Counted from the first letter of the stretch, positions 34,895 to 43,301 are shown. The stretch: DNA of 64,000 bases from Mesorhizobium sp. M8A.F.Ca.ET.218.01.1.1 (GCF_004791165.1 NZ_SRUZ01000007.1:1-64000), one strand, 5' to 3'. Program-made: numbers and translations. Notes: generated from the sequence alone by a model not told the origin.

Positions 34895-36009
34895 CGGCAC
34901 CGGCCGTTGCGGGCGCTGTCTTCGGCACGATCGGCGCGCTGGCGGCGTTTCCGCTCAGGCTCGCCGCGCGCGAGGTGGAGCGCCAGCACGGCCAGCTCAG
35001 GCGCGGCGTCACCCGGCGTACCACGCATGTCGTGTTCGGACGGGCCTTGTTGGCCAAGGCAGGGCTGACGAAAAACGGCGATGCCGAGGTTGAGCGCCGC
35101 GTCGTCGCCGAGCGCGCGGCCGGGCGCATGCTTCTCAGCGAGAACGGTTTCCTGCGACTGCTCGGGCTGATGAAGGCGCCCGAGGCGTCTTCGCTGTCGC
35201 GCCAATCGCTGATCGACCAGTCGAGGCTGTCCGGCGCCGATCTCGACCGGCTCAGCCTGTTCGATGCCTTCGAGCATGATGGCGAGCCCTATTCCTTCCG
35301 CGATCTGATCCTGGCGCGCAAATATGCCGGGCTGGTCGCCGGCGGCGCGACCTGGGGCGCGATCGCGCGCTCGGTGCACCGCTCCGGCCCGGTCGCCTCG
35401 CTCACCGCCAAGTCGCTCAATGTCGGCTCGCAGCATGGGCGCGCGGACGCGATCTATCTCGAAGGCGGCCAGAGCGAGCTCGACGGCCAGTTGCTGTTCG
35501 ATCTGGGTGCCGCCACACGAGGCGACGACACGCTGGAAGACCTGTTCACTGAGGCGGAAGCGGCGGAGGAGGGCGGCGACCACGATGGCGCCGCCGCACT
35601 TTACCAGCGCTGCCTTGCCATCGATCCAACCGACGCCATCGCCGCCTTCAACCGCGCCAATTGTTTGCGCGGGTCCGGGCGCGCGGCTGAAGCCGCGCAC
35701 GATTATGCCAGGGCGATAAAACTCGATCCGGCCTTCGTCGAAGCCTGGTTCAACCTTGCCGGGCTGATGAGCGAGCAAGGCCGCGACGCCTCGGCGCGAA
35801 GGCATTTGCAGAAGGCGATCGCGCTCGACAGGACTTATGCCGACCCGGTGTTCAATTTGGCGCGGCTGGAGTTTGATGCCGGCAATCTGCTGGAGGCGCG
35901 GCGGCTCTGGGTGCGCTATCTGGAGCTGGACAGCCAGTCCGAATGGGCTGGGGTGGCGGCCAGGGGCGTGCAATTCGTGGATATGCAATTGGCGCAGTCG
36001 GCGGGGTGA
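34891..36009 (+). CDS. BRCT-like / MerR-like / TPR protein coupled to Ku
   Basis: A 372-residue protein starting inside the Ku stop. Residues about 12-95 have the BRCT layout: FGTIGALAAFPLRLA, ERQHGQLRRGVTRRTTHVVF (the paired-Gly and THVV positions) and GRMLLSENGFLRLLGLM. Residues about 125-165 resemble a MerR-type HTH (YSFRDLILARKYAGLVAGGA). Residues about 195-350 are tetratricopeptide repeats (AAALYQRCLAIDPTDAIAAF, AWFNLAGLMSEQGRDASARR). BRCT and TPR are protein-protein interaction modules, so an accessory role in end joining is likely but not shown. Related TPR proteins occur in rhizobia, and I do not know of any experimental data on them. Confidence 0.78.
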   Translation: MTAPAVAGAVFGTIGALAAFPLRLAAREVERQHGQLRRGVTRRTTHVVFGRALLAKAGLTKNGDAEVERRVVAERAAGRMLLSENGFLRLLGLMKAPEASSLSRQSLIDQSRLSGADLDRLSLFDAFEHDGEPYSFRDLILARKYAGLVAGGATWGAIARSVHRSGPVASLTAKSLNVGSQHGRADAIYLEGGQSELDGQLLFDLGAATRGDDTLEDLFTEAEAAEEGGDHDGAAALYQRCLAIDPTDAIAAFNRANCLRGSGRAAEAAHDYARAIKLDPAFVEAWFNLAGLMSEQGRDASARRHLQKAIALDRTYADPVFNLARLEFDAGNLLEARRLWVRYLELDSQSEWAGVAARGVQFVDMQLAQSAG

Positions 36010-36039
36010 CGATGGTTGGCGAAAGCCGCGATGACAGCC

Positions 36040-36275
36040 GATCTCCCCCCTTGTGGGGGAGATGTCCGGCAGGACAGAGGGGGGCGCTGTCCCGCCGGCG
36101 GATCGACTCATTTCAAACCGTCGCATTCCAGAGAGATTTGACGGTAGGCTGGCATTCCTTGGCGCTCCCCTCTGCCCTGCCGGGCGTTCGTCATTTGAAA
36201 GCCAAGCAATTGGCTTTCATCCGCTTTGCGGGCCATTCCTCAACCCCCACAAGGGGGGAGATTGGCGGCGTTAGC
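36040..36275. repeat. RIME-like element with nested insertion
   Basis: The left arm (CGATCTCCCCCCTTGTGGGG ... CAGAGGGGGGCGC, 36039-36086) is intact. In the right arm the unit GGCGCTCCCCTCTGCCCTGC ... CCGGGC breaks off at 36185 and resumes at about 36245 with CCCCCACAAGGGGGGAGATT. The 60-base insert holds the palindrome TGAAAGCCAA (36196-36205) / TTGGCTTTCA (36210-36219). It lies just upstream of the alpha/beta hydrolase start. Confidence 0.8.
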
Positions 36276-36292
36276 GCCGAGCGAGGACCATA

Positions 36293-36946
36293 ATGACAAC
36301 CTTCCTCTTCGATGGCCACGACAACGCTCCCGTCACCGTCCTGCTCGCGCATGGCGCCGGCGCGTCGATGGATTCTCCCTCGATGACCGCTACCGCCAAG
36401 GCTTTTGCCACGGCCGGCTTCCAGGTGGCGCGCTTCGAGTTCCACTACATGGCGGCGCGCCGCTACGGCCAGCGCAAGCCGCCGCCGCGCGCCGAGACGG
36501 TGAACCCTGAATACATCAAGGCGATCGCCGATCTCAGGGCCAAGGGCGTGACCGGGAAACTCATCATCGGCGGCAAGTCGATGGGTGGGCGCGTCGCCTC
36601 GATGGTCGCCGACGAGATGTTCGCCAAGGGTGAGATTTTGGGCCTGGTCTGCCTTGGCTATCCCTTCCACCCGCCCGGCAAGCCTGAGCAGCTGCGCACC
36701 AAACATCTCACCGGGCTGAAGACGCCGACGCTGATATTTCAGGGCACGCGCGACGAATTCGGCACGAAGGACGAGGTGGCCGGTTACGGGCTCTCCGACA
36801 GCATCAAGGTGGTGTGGCTGGAGGATGGCGACCATGATCTCAAGCCGCGCAAGAGCATTTCGGGGTTCTCGACGGCGGATCATCTGACCACGCTGGCGGA
36901 GAGGGTGAAGGCGTGGGTGGCGCAGCCCTCGGTTTCGTCATCCTAG
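36293..36946 (+). CDS. alpha/beta hydrolase of the KANL3/Tex30-like family
   Basis: A 217-residue alpha/beta hydrolase. VTVLLAHGAGASMDSPSMTA gives the oxyanion region; the nucleophile Ser lies in IIGGKSMGGRVASMVAD (elbow GKSMGG, about residue 100); FQGTRDEFG holds the acid Asp and the final EDGDHDLKPRK the catalytic His. The family (DUF/Dienelactone-hydrolase related, Tex30) has no assigned substrate. The start is placed at ATG 36293 right after a RIME-like element. The stop is followed by REP-like copy C. Confidence 0.85.
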   Translation: MTTFLFDGHDNAPVTVLLAHGAGASMDSPSMTATAKAFATAGFQVARFEFHYMAARRYGQRKPPPRAETVNPEYIKAIADLRAKGVTGKLIIGGKSMGGRVASMVADEMFAKGEILGLVCLGYPFHPPGKPEQLRTKHLTGLKTPTLIFQGTRDEFGTKDEVAGYGLSDSIKVVWLEDGDHDLKPRKSISGFSTADHLTTLAERVKAWVAQPSVSSS

Positions 36947-36999
36947 GGCGAAGCAAGGAGCGAAGCGACGCGTGCAGACCCTAGGATCCATGCCGTGAC
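36933..36999. repeat. REP-like palindromic repeat, copy C
   Basis: TTTCGTCATCCTAGGGCGAA ... GACCCTAGGATCCATGCCGT matches copy A (33211) almost base for base. It overlaps the 3' end of the hydrolase gene. With the inverted partial copy D it forms a pair separated by about 55 bases and no gene. Confidence 0.9.
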
Positions 37000-37052
37000 T
37001 TTCGAGAGCCGCCACGGAGCAGAACTCCGGCCCGTCGCATTCTACGCCAGAC

Positions 37053-37094
37053 GTCACGGCATGGATCCTCGGGTCAAGCCCGAGGATGACGAAG
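37053..37094. repeat. REP-like palindromic repeat, copy D (inverted, short form)
   Basis: The reverse complement reads CTTCGTCATCCTCGGGCTTG then ACCCGAGGATCCATGCCGTG AC. It shares both ends with copies A-C but lacks the central GAAGCAAGGAGCGAAGCGAC part. C and D face each other like a REPIN. The exonuclease III gene starts 26 bases beyond. Confidence 0.85.
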
Positions 37095-37119
37095 TGCGGG
37101 GCGCCAGCGGCGTCCATCG

Positions 37120-37890
37120 ATGAAGATCGCCACCTTCAACATCAACAACATCAACAGCCGGCTGGGCAACCTCCTGGCGTGGCTCGCCACCGCAAAGCCC
37201 GATGTCGTGTGCCTGCAGGAATTGAAGGCGCGCGACACGCAGTTTCCGCTGACAAGCCTCGCCAATGCCGGCTACGGCGCGGTGTGGAAGGGCGAGCCGA
37301 CCTGGAACGGCGTTGCGATCCTGGCGCGCGGTGCCGAACCCGTGCTGACCCGCGATGCCTTGCCCGGCGACGATGCCGACCGCCAGAGCCGCTATATCGA
37401 GGCGGCGGTCGACGGTATCGTCATTGCCTGCCTCTACGCGCCGAACGGCAATCCGCAACCGGGGCCGAAATTCGCCTACAAGCTCGCCTGGCACGCGCGG
37501 CTGGAGGCGCATGCGGCACAACTCTTCGACACCGGCCTGCCGGTGGTGCTGGCCGGCGACTACAACATCGTGCCCGAGCCGCGCGACATCTACGCCACTC
37601 GCTCCTATGACGACAATGCGCTGGTGCAACCGGAAAGCCGCGCCGCCTTCGCCGCGCTGCTCGACCAAGGCTGGACCGATGCGTTGCGCAAGAAATACCC
37701 GAAGGAGACGCTCTACACCTTCTGGGATTACCGCCGGAACCGCTGGCCGCGCGACGCCGGCCTGCGGCTCGATCATATCCTGTTGTCGAAGACGCTCGTG
37801 CGCCGGCTGAAGGGGGCGGGGATAGACCGCGACGTGCGCGGGCAGGACGGCGCCAGCGACCATGCGCCGGTCTGGGTGGAATTGGGGTGA
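37120..37890 (+). CDS. xth: exodeoxyribonuclease III (AP endonuclease)
   Basis: A 256-residue exonuclease III/ExoA family enzyme. Motifs in order: KIATFNINNINSR (metal Asn), CLQELKARDTQFP (metal Glu), VVLAGDYNIVPEPRDIY (catalytic Asp/Asn), LRLDHILLS and the C-terminal GASDHAPVW with the Asp-His pair. It removes 3' blocks and cuts at abasic sites in base-excision repair, in the cytoplasm. Rhizobia often carry two such enzymes. The short C-D repeat pair sits directly in its promoter region. It follows the NHEJ locus, but co-regulation is not evident. Confidence 0.93.
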   Translation: MKIATFNINNINSRLGNLLAWLATAKPDVVCLQELKARDTQFPLTSLANAGYGAVWKGEPTWNGVAILARGAEPVLTRDALPGDDADRQSRYIEAAVDGIVIACLYAPNGNPQPGPKFAYKLAWHARLEAHAAQLFDTGLPVVLAGDYNIVPEPRDIYATRSYDDNALVQPESRAAFAALLDQGWTDALRKKYPKETLYTFWDYRRNRWPRDAGLRLDHILLSKTLVRRLKGAGIDRDVRGQDGASDHAPVWVELG

Positions 37891-38038
37891 GGGATCTCGC
37901 GCCCGCTCATCATCAGCGGCGCATGCAGCCCTTTTCCGCAGGTCATTTCTCGCGCTAAGCTGGCAGCGCAGCGAGGGGGCCGGCTGATGCATTGCATTCG
38001 TGAAAACGGCGAGCGGCTATCGTCGAAGCCCGTCGGCC

Positions 38039-39232
38039 ATGAGTAACGTCGGCCTCATCGGAATCCTTGTCGCGGCGCTCGCGATCATTGCCGCTGCCGT
38101 CGCGGTCATCCGACTGTTGCGCAAGGCGCGTGCCCGCCGCCGCGCGCGGCGCCGGGCCGATCCTGCCAACGACTACGCCATTCGCACCGACTGGAGCCGC
38201 AGCACCGGCACGGTCAACTACTCGTCCTTCGTCTATTTCGATGTCGACCGCGACGGCCGCTATGGCGTAGCCGACAGGCCGATGGCCGGCATCATGGTGC
38301 GGCTGTTCGACGGACAAGGCGGCTTCGTCGCGTCATCGAGGACCAACAATGCCGGCTATGCCAATTTCACCATGTCGACATCGGCGGTGAAGGCTGCACT
38401 CCGCTTGCCCGGCGCCTACCTGTTCTCGGTTTCGGTGCCGCCGGGCTGGCGCTCGCCCAGCGCCAACGAGACGCAGTCGATGGAGTTCCATTTGGCGCCC
38501 GGCTCGCCCACCGGGCTGGTGTCGCGGGACCTGCCACGGCCGGTCGGGCTGGCCCCGGTGCGCAGCCTGGCCGGCAGGATGGCGGCAGGCGGCAGCGCGA
38601 CGCTGTCGGTGATGGCGAACGGGCAGGTGCTGGAGCGCCGGACGCTGGCGGCGGCCTCGGCCTTCCGCTTCGAGCTTGCCGAAGAAGCCGACATGGTGGT
38701 GATCACCGGTGGCGGGCTCGACAGCCGGCTGGCGCTGTCGCCTTATCCGGCCAATCTCGGCCTGCTTTCGCCGCAGACCCTTTCGAGTGAGGCATCGCTG
38801 CGCACGATCGGCTTCGATGACGTCACCGGGCGCGGCTTCCGCAAGATCCCGTGCGGCCATGCGGGGCTGGAGTGGCGCAACCTGAACGCCATGGCGAAGG
38901 ATCACACCAAGGATAGCGAGGGCTATGTCAACGGCAATGTCTCTGGCGACCACGTGGCCTATACGAGCAGCGGCTATCCGGCCGAGTTCAGCCGTGAGAC
39001 GCCATTCGCCTTCCACTCCGTGCTGCTCAGCGTTGCGTGGCTGAAGGCGGAAGGGGAAACGGCGCTGATCGAAAGCTGGCGGGGTGAGCAGTTGGTCGCC
39101 AGCGATGAAGTGGTGCTGTCGGCGCTGACACCGCTCCACTACGCGCCGATGCTCGGGGAAGTCACCCGTGTCCGCCTTTCGGCAAAACACTCCTGGCAAA
39201 TGGTGGTGGACGACCTCGTGCTGGCCGGCTGA
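38039..39232 (+). CDS. membrane-anchored protein with SdrD-B-like domain
   Basis: A 397-residue protein with one N-terminal membrane segment (GLIGILVAALAIIAAAVAVI) then a basic stop-transfer stretch (RARRRARRR). Residues about 55-145 look like an SdrD B-like / prealbumin-like beta domain (VYFDVDRDGRYGVADRPMAG, IMVRLFDGQGGF). The rest is beta-rich with no recognised domain (GLEWRNLNAMAKDHTKDSEG, VNGNVSGDHVAYTSSGYPAE). It may act at the periplasmic face as an adhesion- or carbohydrate-binding type protein; that is inference. ATG 38039 starts the membrane segment; GTG 38000 would extend it by 13 residues. Its stop directly abuts the minus-strand RiPP-like gene D. Confidence 0.65.
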   Translation: MSNVGLIGILVAALAIIAAAVAVIRLLRKARARRRARRRADPANDYAIRTDWSRSTGTVNYSSFVYFDVDRDGRYGVADRPMAGIMVRLFDGQGGFVASSRTNNAGYANFTMSTSAVKAALRLPGAYLFSVSVPPGWRSPSANETQSMEFHLAPGSPTGLVSRDLPRPVGLAPVRSLAGRMAAGGSATLSVMANGQVLERRTLAAASAFRFELAEEADMVVITGGGLDSRLALSPYPANLGLLSPQTLSSEASLRTIGFDDVTGRGFRKIPCGHAGLEWRNLNAMAKDHTKDSEGYVNGNVSGDHVAYTSSGYPAEFSRETPFAFHSVLLSVAWLKAEGETALIESWRGEQLVASDEVVLSALTPLHYAPMLGEVTRVRLSAKHSWQMVVDDLVLAG

Positions 39233-39334
39233 TTACTTGGTGATCGAGATCACGATCGGGCCGTTGACCGAGGCTGTGATCGATTTCAGATTGCCCTTCC
39301 GGGTCAGAATGGGCCGTTCATAAATCTTCTTCAT
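39233..39334 (-). CDS. RiPP-precursor-like short peptide D
   Basis: A 33-residue peptide: leader part KKIYERPILTRKGNLKSITA, tail SVNGPIVISITK. Residues 5-20 match YxxPxLxxxGxLxxxT, the RRE-binding signature known from proteobacterial lasso peptide leaders, better than the other three copies. The tail is hydrophobic, ends in Lys and has no Asp or Glu in positions 7-9 for lasso ring closure. The gene is convergent with, and directly abuts, the SdrD-B-like gene. No maturation genes are nearby. Confidence 0.62.
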   Translation of the reverse strand: MKKIYERPILTRKGNLKSITASVNGPIVISITK

Positions 39335-39653
39335 GATGCAAGCTCTCCACTATATCCCGGGCGGAGTGTGTCATAACTCCGCCTGCTGTCAATATTTCGC
39401 CGGGGATAGCTTAGTCCATATCGGCGGCGACCGTGGTAAATTGGACACTAGCCTTTATCGGCGTCGTTTGATCGAACCGGAGACCGTGGCTGCGGCGGCG
39501 CGATCGACCTCAAGCTGATTTTCTCGAGCAGGGCCGCCGCGGATATTCTTCATGCCGCAGTGTCTGCGTCCGTCTTCCGCGAGCACGGGCGGCATTTTGC
39601 GATGTGCCCATGACGCTGATAGTCTGGTCCAAGGGCCGGCGAGGGGAAGCGCG

Positions 39654-41162
39654 ATGAACAGGTTGGCTGACAGGGTGCTGGGGCTCGTCCTGGCCGTGGT
39701 CGCGGTTGCCTGTCTGGCCGGGGTCTATCCGCTGATCGATACCCTTGCCGGGCACGGCTTTGCCGGGTTGGACGCGGCCGCGCCGCGTCTGGCGGCCTAT
39801 TCGGTGGCCGCACTTGCCTGTTTCATCGGTGCGCTGCTGTTCCTGGCGGGCCAGTTGCCCGGCCGGCCCGTGCATGCGGCCGGAGTGCCGCTGTTCGGCA
39901 GGGATGCCGAGGTGGAGCCGGCGGGCCGCCCGGGCCTGCGCCGGGCCTTCCTGGTGCTGCCGGTGGTTGTCGTGCTGGCGCTGCTCGGCGACAAGTTCGG
40001 CTCGTGGCGGCCGCATGAGGGTGGCCAGGACGTCGCCAGCGCGCCGCCCGTGGTTCCCGCGCCAAAGCCCGAGCCGCCAGCGCCGGCCCCGCCGCCGGTC
40101 GCGGCAAACCCACCGGCCGTAGCGGTGCAACCAGCTCCGCCCGTGGTCGTGCCGCCTGTTTCGCCGGCGCCGGTCGTGCCGGCGCCGCCTGAGGTCGCGC
40201 TCATTCCGCCGGCCACGGTGGCGCCGCCGCCGCCGGCGCCACCGCCGCTGCCCACACTGCCCGAAGGCCATCGTGATGCCGTCGTCTGGCTGGCCGTAGC
40301 GCCGGACGGGCGTTCGATCATGAGCGCCAGCACCGACCGCACGATCAAGCTCTGGGATATCGGCGGCAAGCACCTGATCCGCAATCTCGGCGTGCACAAG
40401 GACATGGCGCGCACCGCGCTCTACATGCCCGACGGCATCAGCGCCCTGACGGCCGGGGACGACGGCGAGATCGTGCAGCGAAAACTCGCCGACGGCGCGG
40501 TCCTGCACGTCTTCCAATCCGGCCAGAACGGCGGCGTCAACAAGCTGGCGATCAGCCCGGACGGCAAGCACGCCGTCAGCGGGCACGATACCGGCAACGT
40601 CATCATCTGGGACCTCGTCAACGGCTCCGCGCAGCATGTGCTGACCGGCCATGAGTGGTCGATCAGCGCGGTCGTAGTCTCGCCCGATGGCAGGCAGGCC
40701 CTGTCGGGCAGCATCGACGGGACGCTGAAACTCTGGGACATCGAAAGCGGCAAGCAACTGCGCAGCTGGCACGGCCATGAGCAAGGCACTTATGGCGCCG
40801 TGTTCACAGCCGACGGGCATCACCTGATCACCGGCAGCGGCGACCTGACGATCAAGGTCTGGGATCTCGACAGCGGCCGCGAGGTGAAGCGCTTCGAGGG
40901 CCACGAGGGTACGGTCTACGCACTGGCGTTGTCGGCGGACGGCAAGCGCCTGCTGTCGGCCTCGCTCGACGGCACCGCAAGGCTGTGGGACATCGAGAGC
41001 GGCAACCAGATCGCCATGTTCGACAGCCAGACCGGGCCGATCTACGCGGTGGCCTTCGCCGCCGACGGCACGGTGCTGACCGGCGGCTACGACCGCACAA
41101 TCAGGGATTGGCCGGCCACCGGGGGCGACGGCGTCGTGCTGTTTGCGGGTGCGCCGGAGTGA
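39654..41162 (+). CDS. membrane-anchored WD40 repeat protein
   Basis: A 502-residue protein. The N-terminus has two or three hydrophobic segments (RVLGLVLAVVAVACLAGVYP, AYSVAALACFIGALLFLAG, FLVLPVVVVLALLG), then a long Pro/Ala/Val linker (about residues 130-195), then at least six WD40 blades with the repeat ends LWDIGG, IWDLVN, LWDIES, VWDLDS and LWDIES. The propeller is probably periplasmic and a scaffold for protein partners. GAGGGGAAG precedes ATG 39654. Partner proteins are not evident. The spacer 39335-39653 holds no gene that I can support. Confidence 0.85.
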   Translation: MNRLADRVLGLVLAVVAVACLAGVYPLIDTLAGHGFAGLDAAAPRLAAYSVAALACFIGALLFLAGQLPGRPVHAAGVPLFGRDAEVEPAGRPGLRRAFLVLPVVVVLALLGDKFGSWRPHEGGQDVASAPPVVPAPKPEPPAPAPPPVAANPPAVAVQPAPPVVVPPVSPAPVVPAPPEVALIPPATVAPPPPAPPPLPTLPEGHRDAVVWLAVAPDGRSIMSASTDRTIKLWDIGGKHLIRNLGVHKDMARTALYMPDGISALTAGDDGEIVQRKLADGAVLHVFQSGQNGGVNKLAISPDGKHAVSGHDTGNVIIWDLVNGSAQHVLTGHEWSISAVVVSPDGRQALSGSIDGTLKLWDIESGKQLRSWHGHEQGTYGAVFTADGHHLITGSGDLTIKVWDLDSGREVKRFEGHEGTVYALALSADGKRLLSASLDGTARLWDIESGNQIAMFDSQTGPIYAVAFAADGTVLTGGYDRTIRDWPATGGDGVVLFAGAPE

Positions 41163-41866
41163 GTGGAGATGTTGCGCCCACGCAATCGGAATGCTGAACG
41201 CGCCGAGCGCCTGGCCGACACGGACGGGGGGGCGCATTGTTGGGGTGTGCTCGGCGCCCGCGCCAGCCAGGGCGGCTCGTACCGCCGCAATAACATCATC
41301 GCACATTGCATGACGGCTGAAACTTCCGCGAAAGCGGAATAGGCAAAGGTTGCAAGGTCCGGCATCCTGACCGGGCATGGTCGGCAACCACCCGACGGGC
41401 GTCGACGAGAGAACAACCTCTTCGCCTTTGCAGCATTGGCCCGGCAAGCCGAGGGCGGACGGTTTATCGCCGGAGCAAGGTGCTGACGCCTCTGAAGTGA
41501 CGGCCACGGCGTGTTACCGCGCCGTGAATCGAACCGTGCGGTTTTCCTTGTAGGACCAAGGTCTTGGGTGGTACGCGCAAAGGTCCGGGGGGCCTTGTTC
41601 GGTTCCGGCAATGTCCATTGGACGTTCCGCTGTTTTATCCAATTGATATATAATGATCCTGTCTCGACGTCAGCTCGAGAAGGGGCAAAAAGCCTGTTCC
41701 GACAGCCATCGACCGGCGACCGCCGCAAGGAAAGGCAAGCGCAAAATTGCCGCGAGAGCCGTTGGCAATCAGTGCCGGACCGAAAGCCGGCGGTCGTTGA
41801 GGTCGTTTGTTTCGGCAGCGAAAAACTCGACCTGCTCGATGCAGGCAGGCGCGCCTGGGCTTGCCG

Positions 41867-42605
41867 TTACCCCAGCCACCACCACAATGCCGCGATCACC
41901 GCCGTGATGGCGGCTACCGTCAGTCCCAGCATGATGTAGGAGCCCTTGATGATGTCGCGAATTATCTTCTTGATCGTTTCGCGGTCGTTCAGGTTGGGGA
42001 AGGGCTCGTTCGGCTGCGCCACGTCGAGGAAATGGCAGAGCGGGCCCCAGCCTTCTGACCTTGAACACCAGCAGCTTTTCCGGCGGCACGGCCGCCTTAA
42101 CCTCGTCGACATAGGCGTTGTAGCGGGCCACCGCCTTGTCGCGGTCGCCCATGACGCCGGCCAGCGTGCGGCCCCAGATCAGCTTGCGCGACATGTCGCC
42201 GAACTTGCGGCCGAACGGGGTGAGCCATTCCAGGATCTTGAACTGCCACAGGTTCTCGGTGAAGTAGATCGTGTCGATCGTGCTTTCGTACCATGCCTCG
42301 GCGCCGCGTGGGTGCAATGTCAGCAGCACCTTTGCGTCGGGGTAGGCCACCATCAGTTCGCGCCACACGCAGCAGCCGGGATTGTCGACCGTGGCGGTGT
42401 AGTTGGCGAACACCTTGTCCCAATCCTGCTGCGAACCGGGCGGGCTGTTGGCCACCTTGCGCCAGAAATCGAGATGGCCGGTGTTGGCCTTGTTCATGAT
42501 CACTTCCTGCATGTGGTAGCAGGGCAGGCCAAGCTTGTTCAGCGCGGCAAAGGTCGACCATGTGCCGGTGCGGCCGAAACCGGCCCCGATCAATTTGAGT
42601 GTCAT
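41867..42605 (-). pseudogene. sulfotransferase family protein, frameshifted near 42062
   Basis: A P-loop sulfotransferase family gene of about 246 residues split by a frameshift. The N-terminal 195 residues are intact: LIGAGFGRTGTWSTFAALN holds the PAPS-binding loop, then LPCYHMQE, NPGCCVWRELMVAYPDAKV and GVMGDRDKAVARYNAYVDEV. After LLVFKV the frame is lost; the normal continuation EGWGPLCHFLDVAQPNEPFP and the C-terminal membrane anchor (LTVAAITAVIAALWWWLG) follow in another frame to 41867. Two bases appear to be missing in GTCAGAAGGC. In this family a C-terminal hydrophobic tail is usual. It is a real inactivation or an assembly error. The region 41163-41866 has no other supportable gene. 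Confidence 0.8.
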
Positions 42606-42822
42606 TCCCCCATCCCCCACCGGACTTCTTTTTCCCGATTACCCCGGTCCGTGAGCATCAAACTGCTCCTGCCAGCACCGGCGCGCAACAAATTTCTAGG
42701 TGGATGACCAGCCGGACACCCCGTACTTGCGTAGTTGCTAAAATAATGAAAGCCTGTGCGCGGGTGCGGAGTTTGGGCAGGGAGTCGCCGGGTCTGGGAC
42801 GGTTCGGCGATCTTGAAGGGCG

Positions 42823-43068
42823 ATGTATTTTGGGCCATTTCTCGTCGGCATGTCGGCGACCACGACGCTTGTCGCGGTCTGGACCTATATGGCTACCGGC
42901 TCCTTCTGGGAGGCGCTTGCCTGGACAGTGATGGTTCTGGTTGTCCTGCAGGTCGGCTACTTCGTGCTCGTCCTGGGGCTTGTCTACAGGCGCGCACAGG
43001 ACGCCGTGACAAGCCAGGATGGAGTCAGCCAGGTGCCGCCGCTACATCGGGACGGCGTTCGGTTCTAA
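42823..43068 (+). CDS. SyrA/ExoX-type exopolysaccharide production repressor
   Basis: An 81-residue inner-membrane protein with two hydrophobic helices (SATTTLVAVWTYMATGSFWE, LAWTVMVLVVLQVGYFVLVL) and a short polar tail. This is the layout of the rhizobial SyrA/ExoX family, which acts after transcription to lower or tune succinoglycan-type EPS synthesis. It starts MYFGPFLVGM, as in family members. It lies 12 kb from the EPS locus of this window, so a link to that locus is possible but not shown. Confidence 0.8.
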   Translation: MYFGPFLVGMSATTTLVAVWTYMATGSFWEALAWTVMVLVVLQVGYFVLVLGLVYRRAQDAVTSQDGVSQVPPLHRDGVRF

Positions 43069-43264
43069 CGAAGAGGCCTGGCTCCGCCCAGGACGACGCT
43101 CCCGCAGCGCATTCCTTGGCCAGGAGGATATCTGGAGGCTTTGCTGACCGGTTTGTCGAGCGTTGTCCACCCCTGCCAAATCGCGGCGGCCAAGGTGGAA
43201 CGAAGCTGCGATGCGTGCGTTTTCCTGCCGTGGCCGGCGAGGCGCCACCTCCACCGGTCCGTTG

Positions 43265-43301
43265 AAGGCCCGCTCTGCTCCCGGCAGGGTGGGCCTTTTT
43301 T
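43265..43301 (+). terminator. intrinsic terminator, possibly of a small RNA
   Basis: AAGGCCC (43265-43271) pairs with GGGCCTT (43291-43297) around an inner CTGC/GCAG stem, followed by T to 43301. It lies 200 bases past the SyrA/ExoX-like stop, with structured GC-rich DNA between. It may end that transcript or an unannotated small RNA. The spacer 43069-43621 has no supportable protein gene. Confidence 0.7.

Noticed and set aside
41653..41907. Plus-strand ORF of 84 codons
   Set aside because: Basic low-complexity sequence, overlaps the sulfotransferase C-terminus and has no family likeness.
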